Source: Paenibacillus macerans
GTDB lineage: Bacteria; Bacillota; Bacilli; Paenibacillales; Paenibacillaceae
Direction: 5' to 3'
Length of the DNA stretch: 64,000 bases
Assembly: GCF_900454495.1 (NCBI RefSeq)
Contig: NZ_UGSI01000001.1
Coordinates: 558,001-622,000, forward strand
This document shows positions 42,844 to 51,963 of this stretch, piece after piece (the first letter of the stretch is position 1; every line of letters starts with the position of its first letter). A program made the position numbers and the translations under genes. The notes under the pieces are model-generated. The model did no database searches and was not told the origin of the DNA. It worked only from the letters and a program-made list of their open reading frames with translations.

Positions 42844-44131
42844 ATGGTTAATCAAGAACGGAACCTTTGTCGTGTTCGAACAAGATCGTTCCATTGTACA
42901 GGGCTATATGCTCGTTGAGGGCGATACGATTTCCTATATCGGCGAGCAGCTTCCTGAAGGGGCGGAAGACGCGGAAACCTTCGACGGAAAAGGGCTGCTG
43001 TTCATGCCGGGGCTGATCAACACGCACGGCCACGCGGCGATGTCGCTGCTGCGCGGATACGGCGACGACATGGTGCTGCAGACCTGGCTTCAGGAAAAAA
43101 TGTGGCCGATGGAAGCCAAGTTCACCGCCGGCGATGTGTACGCTGGGACGGCGTTGTCCGTGCTGGAGATGCTGAAAGGCGGAACGACCACGTTCCTGGA
43201 CATGTACGACCATATGGATGAAGTGGCCAAAGTGGTTCAGCAGTCGGGCATCCGCGCCGTGCTGATGCGCGGCGTCATCGGGTTGTGCCCGCCGGACGTG
43301 CAGCAGCAGAAGCTGAACGAAGCGATCGCGTTTGCGAAAAATTGGCACGGTCAGGCGGACGGCCGAATCACGGCGATGATTTCGCCGCACGGGCCGTACA
43401 CCTGTCCGCCGGAATTTTTCGAGAAATTCGTGCAAGCGGCTAATGATCTGGATCTGCCGATGCATACGCATATGTCGGAGACGCGGGCGGAAGTGGAGCA
43501 AAACGTGAACGATTACGGGGTCAGACCCGTTCAGCATTTGCTGAACCTCGGGATGTTCTCCCGTCCGTCGCTGCTTGCTCACGCCGTGCATTTGACCGAT
43601 GAGGAGATCGATATTTTGGCGGCCCATAACGTGGCGGTGTCGCACAATCCCGGCAGCAACCTGAAGCTGGCCAGCGGCGTGGCGCGGGTGCCGGCACTGC
43701 TTGGCAAAGGCGTGGTCGTTTCGCTTGGAACGGACGGCGCCGCCAGCAACAACAACCTCGATATGCTCGAGGAGGTCCGCCTCGCCGCGTTGATCCACAA
43801 AGGCGTTTCCGGCGATCCTACCGCCGTTCCGGCGCTGGAAGCCCTCAAAATGGGCACGGAATACGGGGCGAAGTCGGTGTTCTTGGCGAATACGGGGAAA
43901 CTCGCGGCCGGCATGAAGGCGGATTTTATCGCGCTGAATACGGAACAGGCCCATTTCCTGCCGAAGACGGATTACGTTTCCCATGTCGTCTATTCGGCCG
44001 GCTCCAAAGATGTAGAGCATGTGTGGGTTAACGGCGAGCAGTTGGTCAAACACGGGGCTTGCCTCACCCTCGACGAGGAGCGTATCCGGCGCGAGGCGCA
44101 AGAGGCCTTCGAAGGGCTGCTGGCCCGGTAG
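42833..44131 (+). CDS. mtaD: 5-methylthioadenosine/S-adenosylhomocysteine deaminase (MtaD-type)
   Basis: A metal-dependent amidohydrolase of 432 residues that deaminates MTA or SAH (possibly adenosine). The metal histidines are in NTHGHAAMSLLRG, MPMHTHMSETRAE-like sequence (PMHTHMSET) and LLAHAVHL, and the catalytic Asp is in SLGTDGAASNNNLDM. ATG 42833 lies within the rex end with AAAGG 12 bases upstream; ATG 42803 has no site. The two genes are probably cotranscribed. Confidence 0.93.
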   Translation: MSRKWLIKNGTFVVFEQDRSIVQGYMLVEGDTISYIGEQLPEGAEDAETFDGKGLLFMPGLINTHGHAAMSLLRGYGDDMVLQTWLQEKMWPMEAKFTAGDVYAGTALSVLEMLKGGTTTFLDMYDHMDEVAKVVQQSGIRAVLMRGVIGLCPPDVQQQKLNEAIAFAKNWHGQADGRITAMISPHGPYTCPPEFFEKFVQAANDLDLPMHTHMSETRAEVEQNVNDYGVRPVQHLLNLGMFSRPSLLAHAVHLTDEEIDILAAHNVAVSHNPGSNLKLASGVARVPALLGKGVVVSLGTDGAASNNNLDMLEEVRLAALIHKGVSGDPTAVPALEALKMGTEYGAKSVFLANTGKLAAGMKADFIALNTEQAHFLPKTDYVSHVVYSAGSKDVEHVWVNGEQLVKHGACLTLDEERIRREAQEAFEGLLAR

Positions 44132-44520
44132 GCGCTTGGAGGCTTGGCACTGGTTGCTTGCTGCTTTTTGAATGGCGCGTGAAGCTGCGGCCGTGGACGT
44201 GGACGTGTCATGTTCGTGGCTGCACCTGTGGCTGTGCCTGTAATTACGGCGATTTAGCGGTAAAAAAGGGCGTTATTTTCGGATTTGAAGAGGTTTCCGC
44301 TGCAATAAGGGACTTTTTTGTCGCTATTTCCCGGCATAGGCCGTGATATTGACGATATCGCCGTCCTCGGGGAAAATAAGAACTAACATAGCCGTTATTT
44401 TAACGATGCGGAGGAAAAACGGCGGAATAACGACCGGAATTAACGTTATTTTTCTGCGACTGTGCGAATGTGCGCGAATGTGGGTTTAGACGACTGGCTA
44501 CAGGGGAAAGGAAGAGAAGG
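44132..44520. repeat. Gene-free gap with degenerate intergenic repeat
   Basis: About 44235-44460 is another AT-rich degenerate element with GGGCGTTATTTTCGG, TGTCGCTATTTCCCGG and GCCGTTATTTTAACG-like words and a local GATATTGACGATATC palindrome. Before it, 44180-44235 is GT-rich with GTGGACGTGGACGTG and CTGTGGCTGTGCCTG near-repeats. No gene is supported. Confidence 0.5.
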
Positions 44521-45006
44521 TTGAGAAAGAGAACCAAGTGGCTCCTGCTTTCGCTGCTGATTTTAGTGATCGTGCTTTTTGCCCTTCACCGTTTTTATAT
44601 CTACGTTCTTCAGGATACCTGGGCAAGCGAAAATGCAGTGATTGAGCAGGCGAAACAGGAGACGGACCTGGTCCAGGGCGATAAAGTGTGGAAATCGGTG
44701 TGGGACGATGTGTGCTGGGTGGTCCAGGGCAAAGACGGGTCAGGCCGGGAGATGATGGTATGGCTCCGGGAAGGTCATGAACCCGTGGTGCGGCTGCTCT
44801 CGGAAGGTGTGTCGGAGACCCGGGTGCGGACGATCATTAACGAAAGCCTGCCCGGGATTACTATCGTCAGGCTGGTGCCCGGCATCTACAATGAACGGCT
44901 GGTATGGCAGCTGTTTTATAAACAAAAGGATCACCACTACTACCGTTTTTACGATTTCGGCACCGGTGAGGCGTTGAACGATGTATTTACGCTTCCGAAC
45001 CGCTGA
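44521..45006 (+). CDS. ypmB: DUF5590 domain protein, YpmB-like
   Basis: A 161-residue protein with an N-terminal membrane anchor (LLLSLLILVIVLFALHRFYIYV) and an extracytoplasmic domain in the DUF5590 style (AKQETDLVQGDKVWKSVWDDVCWVVQGKDG). The TTG at 44521 follows a long purine-rich site (GGGGAAAGGAAGAGAAGG). In B. subtilis ypmB sits between dinG and asnS, as here, but ypmA and aspB are missing from this stretch. Confidence 0.8.
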   Translation: MRKRTKWLLLSLLILVIVLFALHRFYIYVLQDTWASENAVIEQAKQETDLVQGDKVWKSVWDDVCWVVQGKDGSGREMMVWLREGHEPVVRLLSEGVSETRVRTIINESLPGITIVRLVPGIYNERLVWQLFYKQKDHHYYRFYDFGTGEALNDVFTLPNR

Positions 45007-45088
45007 TCCGCCATGAAGTGAACCGAATAGGAGATTTGAAGCATACGGTTTCTATGTTCAGCAACTTGGACGTGGAGGCCGTTTTTTG

Positions 45089-45134
45089 TAATATGAAAAC
45101 ATACGTTCGATTGAATTTTAATATTTTCATATTA
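45089..45134 (+). promoter_or_regulatory. Inverted repeat abutting the ribosome binding site
   Basis: TAATATGAAAA (45089-45099) and its exact reverse complement TTTTCATATTA (45124-45134) run up to the first base of AGGAGG (45134-45139). As RNA the hairpin would end at the Shine-Dalgarno; as DNA it could be an operator. Confidence 0.5.
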
Positions 45135-45147
45135 GGAGGGCATGCGC

Positions 45148-46143
45148 TTGGTGAATTCCGATCAACCGCCGTGCGAGCAAAGGATTTATAACGATGTAAT
45201 GAAATCGTTCCAGGATTATTTTGGATTGCGTATCCTGCAAGCAACCCCAATCAAACGCGGCTGGCTTAATTTAAAGTGGAAAGTTGAAACGGATTCCGGA
45301 GAATACGTGCTAAAACAATACAATAAGGAGAGGTACCGGCTGTACAATCCAAGCCAGCTTTCGACGGCGCTTTCCGAACAAATCAGATTATTCCGCCAAG
45401 GTATCGCCTGTCCTCAGCTTTTTACATACCAAGACCAAATCATGCTGGAGTCCGAGTGTGGGGAGAAGTTCGTGGCCATGCAATATTGCAAAGGCAAATT
45501 GATCTCTCCCGGGGAAGCCAACGCCTCCCAAATTCATGATTTGGGGAGAATGACGGGGAAAATGCACCTGCTGCTAAACGACGGGACGCTTGGAAGGGGA
45601 CAGGCCCCGCAATTTATCCCGCCTAGCCGTGAGGAACGTTTGGCTCATTGGAAAGCGGTCCGGGCTGAAGCGGAATCGTCAGGCAAAACCGATATTCTCG
45701 AACCTGTCGAAAAACAACTGCTGGCCACGGAATCGGTGGATCCGCAAAGGTTTGAGGGGATCCGGCAAGGCTGGGCGCACCGCGATTTGTGGGCGGACAA
45801 CCTGTTGTTCGACGATGATCGCTTATCGGCTATTTTGGATTTTGACCGGCTCAATTTTGAATATCCCTGGCTGGACGTCGCCCGGGCGGTCATGTCATGC
45901 GCCTTTCAGGAGACTTTGGACGTTTCGTTAGCCGCGGCGTTTCTTGAAGGATACGGCAAAGAATGCCCGTTGCAGGAAGGATTATTGGTCCGCTCGCTGG
46001 AACTGCTTTGGTATATGGAAAGCGCTTGGTGGATTCATGAAAACATGGATCGGCACAGCGCTCCGCCTGCCCGGTTTGCCAAAGAAATGATTTGGCTCGC
46101 CGGCCATCTGGGCGAGTTGCCGCTTCTGCTTGAGAATATGTAG
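45148..46143 (+). CDS. Aminoglycoside phosphotransferase-fold kinase
   Basis: A 331-residue APH/choline-kinase-fold protein: an N-terminal lobe with VLKQY near residue 55 (ATP-binding Lys), the catalytic loop AHRDLWADNLLF near residue 208, and the metal motif ILDFDRL. Relatives include spore coat CotS/YutH-type and small-molecule kinases; the substrate cannot be told. Start choice: AGGAGG at 45134-45139 is 8 bases from TTG 45148 and 11 from GTG 45151, but too near ATG 45142. A precisely placed inverted repeat sits just upstream. Confidence 0.85.
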   Translation: MVNSDQPPCEQRIYNDVMKSFQDYFGLRILQATPIKRGWLNLKWKVETDSGEYVLKQYNKERYRLYNPSQLSTALSEQIRLFRQGIACPQLFTYQDQIMLESECGEKFVAMQYCKGKLISPGEANASQIHDLGRMTGKMHLLLNDGTLGRGQAPQFIPPSREERLAHWKAVRAEAESSGKTDILEPVEKQLLATESVDPQRFEGIRQGWAHRDLWADNLLFDDDRLSAILDFDRLNFEYPWLDVARAVMSCAFQETLDVSLAAAFLEGYGKECPLQEGLLVRSLELLWYMESAWWIHENMDRHSAPPARFAKEMIWLAGHLGELPLLLENM

Positions 46144-46225
46144 CAGTCTACCCATTTAAAATTTGAAATATAGCCATACTTTTTTTCGATATTTGATAGA
46201 TCATGTGATATACTCTTATTTGTGG

Positions 46226-46253
46226 ATTTGATATAAGAAATGATATATCAAAT
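46226..46253. promoter_or_regulatory. AT-rich inverted repeat upstream of the FtsH-like operon
   Basis: ATTTGATAT and ATATCAAAT pair around 10 bases, 70 bases before the start of the membrane protein gene. A third related word GATATTTGATAGATC lies at 46188-46202. This could be a repressor operator; the binding protein is unknown. Confidence 0.4.
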
Positions 46254-46323
46254 TATATATCCGACTAAGCGACGGTTCTTGAAAAAGCAACCACTTCAGA
46301 AATATAGATAAGGGGGACATCAC

Positions 46324-46857
46324 GTGAAACTGCGTATTGGACCAGTTGTGTCGAGTGTTGTCATTTCCGCCGTATTGCTGTTTGGCGGATGGTTCATATA
46401 TCGGCAGTGGGCGATTGAGCGTCCGCTGGAAAATATCGTAAAAACTTATGATGGCGTAAACGATGTACAGTTGGACATTAAGCCGAACGAACTTGCCGTG
46501 AAGCTGGACCTCGCACCCGGGACGGATCTCGGCGATCTGGTGCGGAAAATCGAACAGGACGGAAAACGGCAAATCGGCGGACGGACGTTGAAGCTGGACG
46601 TGAAAGACCATTCTTCGCCGATTCTGGACGAGCTGTGGCAGAAAGCGCTGTTCAGCGTGGCGCAGGCGATGGAGACGAAGAAATATACGGAAATTACGTC
46701 CGCGCTGGAGCAAATGGAGCAGGCGAATTCCAAAGTGACGGCCAAGGCGGAGATGGATGAGGACAATGTTTACATTACGCTGACGGACGGACAAGCCAGC
46801 AAGTTTATCATTTTGCCGCGGACTCCACAGCGATTGGGGGCATGGCCGAATGCGTAA
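46324..46857 (+). CDS. Membrane-anchored protein of unknown function
   Basis: A 177-residue protein with one N-terminal membrane helix (residues 6-26) and an extracytoplasmic or soluble domain of about 145 residues, rich in charged residues. No family was recognised. GTG 46324 has AAGGGGGA 7 bases upstream. Its end overlaps the FtsH-like protease gene by 8 bases, so the two are made together. It may be an adaptor, substrate or inhibitor of that protease; this is inferred from position only. Confidence 0.82.
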   Translation: MKLRIGPVVSSVVISAVLLFGGWFIYRQWAIERPLENIVKTYDGVNDVQLDIKPNELAVKLDLAPGTDLGDLVRKIEQDGKRQIGGRTLKLDVKDHSSPILDELWQKALFSVAQAMETKKYTEITSALEQMEQANSKVTAKAEMDEDNVYITLTDGQASKFIILPRTPQRLGAWPNA

Positions 46858-48355
46858 ATGGATGGTGGAGGCGGCCATAGGATTTATTCCGGTGCTGCTA
46901 TTGTTCCTGGCGATCGTTGGCTACAACGTCGTACCGCTCGTGATTTTGTTTGTTTTGTTCGGCGTGTTGTTTGCGGCGATCAAGATGCGCGGAGGCGGAA
47001 TAGCGATTGGGGCGGCCCAGGAGCGGAAGCGCCGGCAGAGAGGCCCGGACAAGCTGACGTTTGAGGAAATCGGCGGCCAGGAGAGCGCCAAGCAGGAATT
47101 GCGCGAAGCGCTCGATTTTATGGTGCGCCATGAGGAAATCAGCAAATTCGGGATCCGGCCGATCAAGGGGATTTTGCTGACCGGACCTCCCGGAACCGGT
47201 AAAACGCTGCTGGCGAAAGCCGCCGCCCAGTACACCAACGCGGTGTTCGTGGCGGCTTCGGGCTCGGAATTTGTGGAGATGTATGTCGGCGTAGGCGCGA
47301 GCCGCATCCGCGAGCTGTTTAAGGAAGCGAAGATGCGCGCGGCCAAAGAAAACAAGGAGAACGCGGTCATTTTCATCGATGAGATCGAGGTGATCGGCGG
47401 CAAACGGGAAGGCGGGCAGCAGCGCGAATACGATCAGACGCTGAACCAGCTGCTGACCGAAATGGACGGAATTTATTCGTCGGACACGCCGCGCATTCTC
47501 CTGATCGCCGCGACCAACCGCAAGGAAATGCTGGACGGCGCGTTGCTCCGGCCGGGGCGGTTCGACCGTCATATTCAGGTCGATCTTCCCGACAAAAAGG
47601 GCCGGCTCCACATTTTGGAGCTGCATGGGAAGAACAAGCCGCTGCACGAAAGCGTCAGCCTGGAGAAGGTGGCCGAGGAATCGTTCGGGTTCTCGGGGGC
47701 GCAGCTCGAAAGCGTCATGAACGAGGCGGCCATCTACGCGATGCGCGAAGAGGCGGCCGAGATCATGCAGCCCCATCTGTCGATGGCGATCGATAAGGTG
47801 ATGATGGGTGAGAAGACGGACCGCCAGGCGAACGAGGAAGAGAAGCGCCGGGTGGCGATTCATGAGCTTGGCCACGCGATCGCCGCCGAGGTCGTGGCTC
47901 CGGGCAGCGTGAATCAAGTGGCGCTTAGCCCGCGCGGAAGGGCGCTCGGCTATGTGCGGCATAATCCGCAGGACGAAAAGTATTTGTACACCAAAGACTA
48001 TCTCGAAGGGCAAATCATGGTTGCCCTGGCCGGCGCGGCCGCGGAAGAAATTTATTACGGCGGACGCAGCACGGGCTCGAGCAACGACTTTGAGCAGGCG
48101 CTGAAAATCGTTCATACGATGATGACCTCCGGGCTGACTTCACTTGGCATCGTGAATATGGAAATGGTAACGACGGAGGTTTTGATGCATGAAAATGCGC
48201 GGATACTGGATGAGCTGGCCGCTAGAACGAAAGAAATGCTGATCCAGCATTCGGCAGTATTCGACAAATCTCTCGAAATTTTATTAATAGAAGAGCGCCT
48301 TTCGGGCGAGCAATTCCGTTGTCAATTTCGTGACAGCGTGCATTTACCGGCATAA
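46850..48355 (+). CDS. Compact FtsH-like AAA+ metalloprotease
   Basis: A 501-residue FtsH relative, shorter than the usual 600 or more. Two membrane helices (about residues 8-45) have almost no external loop. The AAA+ domain has GPPGTGKT near residues 112-119, the pore loop FVEMYVG, Walker B VIFIDEIEVIG and the arginine-finger region ALLRPGRFDRH. The zinc protease has HELGH near residues 338-342 and the third ligand Asp in SSNDFEQA. All key catalytic residues are present. The external domain seen in housekeeping FtsH is absent, so this is a specialised paralogue, coupled to the small membrane protein upstream. Confidence 0.92.
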   Translation: MRKWMVEAAIGFIPVLLLFLAIVGYNVVPLVILFVLFGVLFAAIKMRGGGIAIGAAQERKRRQRGPDKLTFEEIGGQESAKQELREALDFMVRHEEISKFGIRPIKGILLTGPPGTGKTLLAKAAAQYTNAVFVAASGSEFVEMYVGVGASRIRELFKEAKMRAAKENKENAVIFIDEIEVIGGKREGGQQREYDQTLNQLLTEMDGIYSSDTPRILLIAATNRKEMLDGALLRPGRFDRHIQVDLPDKKGRLHILELHGKNKPLHESVSLEKVAEESFGFSGAQLESVMNEAAIYAMREEAAEIMQPHLSMAIDKVMMGEKTDRQANEEEKRRVAIHELGHAIAAEVVAPGSVNQVALSPRGRALGYVRHNPQDEKYLYTKDYLEGQIMVALAGAAAEEIYYGGRSTGSSNDFEQALKIVHTMMTSGLTSLGIVNMEMVTTEVLMHENARILDELAARTKEMLIQHSAVFDKSLEILLIEERLSGEQFRCQFRDSVHLPA

Positions 48356-48378
48356 AACATGATGCCGGTTATTTTTTT
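48346..48378 (+). terminator. Terminator of the FtsH-like operon
   Basis: ACCGGCAT and ATGCCGGT pair around AAAACATG, overlapping the stop codon, and are followed by TATTTTTTTT. Confidence 0.8.
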
Positions 48379-48490
48379 TACTTTTTCGTCATGCTAAGAT
48401 ATTATTATATGTTGGGTGTAAAAGATGTATTATTCGACATCTGGGGAACAATATTATGCAGAGATCATGAAAGGATGGAGCGAGAGGACC

Positions 48491-49363
48491 ATGAATTACA
48501 AAAAAATAGGCGTCATCGGCGGCGGTACGATGGGGCAAGGCATCAGCGAAATGCTTGCGGGCAAAGGGCTCGATGTGCTGCTGGTGGAGGAAACGACCGA
48601 AAAATTGAACCATGCTTACAGCATGATTGAGACGAGTCTCGATAAAAAACTCGAAAAATGGGCGATTACGCAGGCCGAGAAAAAGCTGATTTTATCCCGG
48701 ATCCACAAAGTGACTCATTTCGCCGAACTCGGCACCTGCGATATGGTCATCGAGACCATTTCGGAAGATGTGAACGCCAAAAAAGAAGTTTTCAAGCAGT
48801 TGGATCAGGTTTGCCCAAGCCATATCATTTTGGCGAGCAATACGTCGACCCTCAGCTTGACGGAAATCGCCGGTTCCACGAAATATCCGGAACGGGTGAT
48901 TGGCATGCACTTTATTTATCCCGTTGCCAAAATCGATCTGGTTGAAATTATCCGCGGCCTGAAAACTTCGGACTCCACGTTCGAAGAAACGAAACGTTTC
49001 GTGGAGGAAGTTGTGGAGAAGCGCGGCATCATGGTATATGAATCCCCGGGCTTTGTTACGTCCCGGATTATTTGCGTTATGATCAATGAAGCGCTGCATG
49101 TGCTCGGCGAAGGCGTCGCTTCCGCGGAAGATATCGACGAAGCGATGCGCATGGGCTACCAATTCCAATACGGGCCGCTGGAAATGGCCGACCGCTTCGG
49201 CCTGGATTCGGTGCTGGCCGCGCTGGAACGGATGTTCCGCGAATTCGGCGAACTGAAATACCGTCCATCCTTTGTGCTGAAGAAAATGGTTCGCGCCGGC
49301 AACCTGGGCGTGAAAACGGGCGAAGGATTTTTCAAATACGATAAGGACGGTGACCGTTTGTGA
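48491..49363 (+). CDS. 3-hydroxyacyl-CoA (3-hydroxybutyryl-CoA) dehydrogenase
   Basis: A 290-residue NAD-dependent enzyme interconverting 3-hydroxyacyl-CoA and 3-ketoacyl-CoA. The Rossmann motif GVIGGGTMGQGI is at residues 7-18; SNTSTLSLTEIA and the catalytic HFIYPV and PGFVTSRI motifs follow, with the C-terminal helical domain intact. ATG 48491 has GAGAGGA upstream. Its stop overlaps the GTG of ackA as GTGA. No thiolase, crotonase or phosphotransbutyrylase is next to it, so the pathway (fatty acid oxidation or butyrate-type metabolism) is open. Confidence 0.92.
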   Translation: MNYKKIGVIGGGTMGQGISEMLAGKGLDVLLVEETTEKLNHAYSMIETSLDKKLEKWAITQAEKKLILSRIHKVTHFAELGTCDMVIETISEDVNAKKEVFKQLDQVCPSHIILASNTSTLSLTEIAGSTKYPERVIGMHFIYPVAKIDLVEIIRGLKTSDSTFEETKRFVEEVVEKRGIMVYESPGFVTSRIICVMINEALHVLGEGVASAEDIDEAMRMGYQFQYGPLEMADRFGLDSVLAALERMFREFGELKYRPSFVLKKMVRAGNLGVKTGEGFFKYDKDGDRL

Positions 49364-50568
49364 AAATTTTAGTTATTAACGCGGGCAGTTCCTCGCTGAA
49401 ATACCAGTTGTATGATATGACGGACGAATCCGTGTTGGCGAAAGGCCTTGTTGAACGGATCGGCATGGACTCCTCCATTTTGACCCATAAACCTACAGGG
49501 AAGGAAGAGGTTACCGAGGTCAGCGATATTTTGGAGCACACCACGGCAATGCGCAAAGTGCTGGAGAAACTTGTGGACAAAACGCACGGCGTTCTGAACT
49601 CCATCGATGAGATCGATGCGGTGGGCCACCGCGTCGTTCACGGCGGGGAAGCTTTCAAGAGCTCGGCGCTGATCACGGGGGAAGTGAAATCGGAAATCCG
49701 CCGCCTGTTCGACCTGGCGCCGCTGCACAATCCGCCAAGCATGATGGGGATTAGCGCGGCTGAAGCGAACCTGCCGAACGTACCGCACACGGTTGTATTC
49801 GACACGGCGTTTCACCAAACGATGCCGGAGAAAGCTTATCTCTACGCGATTCCGAAGGTGCTCTACAAGAAGCATAAGGTTCGCCGTTACGGCTTCCACG
49901 GTACTTCTCACGCTTACGTAAGCAAGACGGCCGCCGAATTTTTGCAGCGTCCGATCGAAGACCTGAAGATCATTACTTGCCATATCGGCAACGGCGCCAG
50001 CCTGACCGCGGTTAAAGACGGGATCTCCGTCGATACCTCGATGGGGATGACCCCGCTCGAAGGCTTGATCATGGGCACGAGAAGCGGCGACCTTGATCCG
50101 GCGATCGTTCCGTACGTGATGAACAAAGAGGAACTTACGATGAACGAAGTGAACTCGATGTTGAACAAGCACAGCGGACTTCTGGCCATTTCCGGCAGCA
50201 GCAGTGACATGCGGGACATTACGGACGGTTGGGAAGCCGGCAAGCCCAATGAAACGCTCGCGTTTGAAATGTATGAATACCGCCTGCGCAAATATATCGG
50301 CGCTTATGCGGCGGCGATGAACGGCGTCGACGTGATCGTCTTTACCGCTGGGGTCGGCGAAAATTCGGCGATCGTCCGCGAGGCGGTGTGCCAAAACCTC
50401 ACTTATCTTGGGGTCGAAATCGACAAAGAGCTGAACAAGGTTCGTTCCGGCGATCCGCGCCGCATCTCCACGCCGAATTCCAAAGTCGAGGTTCTGGTCG
50501 TGCCGACGAACGAAGAGCTGATGATCGCCCGCGACACGCTCCGGATCGTGCAGGAATCGAAGGGCTGA
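49360..50568 (+). CDS. ackA: Acetate kinase (AckA)
   Basis: AckA interconverts acetyl phosphate and acetate with ATP. The 402-residue protein has NAGSSSLKYQLYD at the N-terminus, DTAFHQTMP, YGFHGTSH, GNGASLTAV and FTAGVGENS, all family signatures. It starts with GTG overlapping the dehydrogenase stop. A tight pair of a hydroxyacyl-CoA dehydrogenase and acetate kinase is unusual; pta is not nearby. Confidence 0.96.
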   Translation: MKILVINAGSSSLKYQLYDMTDESVLAKGLVERIGMDSSILTHKPTGKEEVTEVSDILEHTTAMRKVLEKLVDKTHGVLNSIDEIDAVGHRVVHGGEAFKSSALITGEVKSEIRRLFDLAPLHNPPSMMGISAAEANLPNVPHTVVFDTAFHQTMPEKAYLYAIPKVLYKKHKVRRYGFHGTSHAYVSKTAAEFLQRPIEDLKIITCHIGNGASLTAVKDGISVDTSMGMTPLEGLIMGTRSGDLDPAIVPYVMNKEELTMNEVNSMLNKHSGLLAISGSSSDMRDITDGWEAGKPNETLAFEMYEYRLRKYIGAYAAAMNGVDVIVFTAGVGENSAIVREAVCQNLTYLGVEIDKELNKVRSGDPRRISTPNSKVEVLVVPTNEELMIARDTLRIVQESKG

Positions 50569-50634
50569 TTGCCGAACATACAAAGGAGTATAAGTTAAAT
50601 ATCCATATTGCGACGTTAGAGGAGAGATAAAGAC

Positions 50635-51930
50635 ATGGCGATCAAAACCGTGATTCGTCAAGTGAATGAGCATGTCGGAGAGACCGTCGTCATCGGCAGT
50701 TGGCTGAACAATAAACGCTCCAGCGGAAAAATCCAGTTTCTGCAGCTGCGGGACGGTACGGGATACATCCAGGCGGTCGTCGTGAAAAACGAAGTGTCCG
50801 AGGAAACCTGGAACGCCGCCAAAAGCTTAACCCAGGAATCCTCGCTGTACGTGACGGGCGTGATTCGCGAGGAGCCGCGCAGCAAGTCCGGTTACGAAAT
50901 GACGGTAACGGGCCTGGAAATCATTCATTTGACCGAAGACTATCCGATAACGCCAAAGGAACATGGCGTCGATTTCTTGATGGACCATCGTCATTTATGG
51001 CTCCGTTCCAGCAAACAGCGGGCGATCATGGTCATCCGCGCGGAGATCATCCGCGCCGTGCAGCAGTTTTTTGACCAAAACGGATTTACATTGGTTGATC
51101 CTCCGATTTTGACGCCAACCTCCGCGGAAGGCACAACCAACCTGTTCCATACGAAATATTTCGATGAAGACGCCTATCTGACGCAAAGCGGACAGCTTTA
51201 CATGGAGGCGGCCGCCATGGCTCTGGGCAAAGTGTACTCTTTCGGTCCGACGTTCCGGGCCGAGAAATCGAAAACGCGGCGCCATTTGATCGAATTTTGG
51301 ATGATTGAACCGGAAATGGCGTTTACGGATCATGAAGAAAGCTTGGTGATCCAGGAGAATTTCGTTACCCATGTCGTCCGGTCAGTGCTGACAAACTGCC
51401 GCGCCGAGCTGGAGACATTGGAACGCGATATCTCCAAACTGGAGAACATCCAAGCTCCGTTCCCGCGGATTACCTACGATGAAGCGATTGAATATTTGCA
51501 TACGCAGGGCTTCGACATTCCTTGGGGCGAGGATTTCGGAGCGCCGCACGAAACGGCGATCGCGGAACGTTACGACAAGCCGGTGTTTATTACGCATTAT
51601 CCGGCGGCGATCAAGGCGTTTTACATGAAACCGGACCCGAACCGGCCGGAAGTGGTGCTGTGCGCCGATATGATTGCGCCGGAAGGATACGGCGAAATTA
51701 TCGGGGGCTCCCAGCGGATCGACGATCCGGAATTGATGGAGGACCGGTTCCGGGAGCATAACCTGTCTCCGGAAACCTATCAGTGGTACCTGGATTTGCG
51801 GAAGTATGGCTCGGTGCCGCACTCCGGATTCGGGCTTGGCCTCGAACGCACCGTCGCCTGGATTTGCGGACTTGACCATGTGCGGGAGACGATTCCGTTC
51901 CCGCGTATGCTGTATCGTTTGTATCCGTAA
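50635..51930 (+). CDS. asnS: Asparaginyl-tRNA synthetase (AsnS)
   Basis: A class II tRNA synthetase of 431 residues. The N-terminal OB-fold anticodon-binding domain (VIGSWLNNKRSSGKIQFLQLRDG) is followed by motif 2 (FRAEKSKTRRHLIEFWMIEPE) and motif 3 (GFGLGLERTVAWICG). The absence of Asp-specific features and the position before dnaD agree with AsnS rather than AspS. GGAGAG precedes ATG 50635. Confidence 0.96.
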   Translation: MAIKTVIRQVNEHVGETVVIGSWLNNKRSSGKIQFLQLRDGTGYIQAVVVKNEVSEETWNAAKSLTQESSLYVTGVIREEPRSKSGYEMTVTGLEIIHLTEDYPITPKEHGVDFLMDHRHLWLRSSKQRAIMVIRAEIIRAVQQFFDQNGFTLVDPPILTPTSAEGTTNLFHTKYFDEDAYLTQSGQLYMEAAAMALGKVYSFGPTFRAEKSKTRRHLIEFWMIEPEMAFTDHEESLVIQENFVTHVVRSVLTNCRAELETLERDISKLENIQAPFPRITYDEAIEYLHTQGFDIPWGEDFGAPHETAIAERYDKPVFITHYPAAIKAFYMKPDPNRPEVVLCADMIAPEGYGEIIGGSQRIDDPELMEDRFREHNLSPETYQWYLDLRKYGSVPHSGFGLGLERTVAWICGLDHVRETIPFPRMLYRLYP

Positions 51931-51963
51931 CGGACGGCGGAAGAGGAAGGTGGGACAAGGGCG

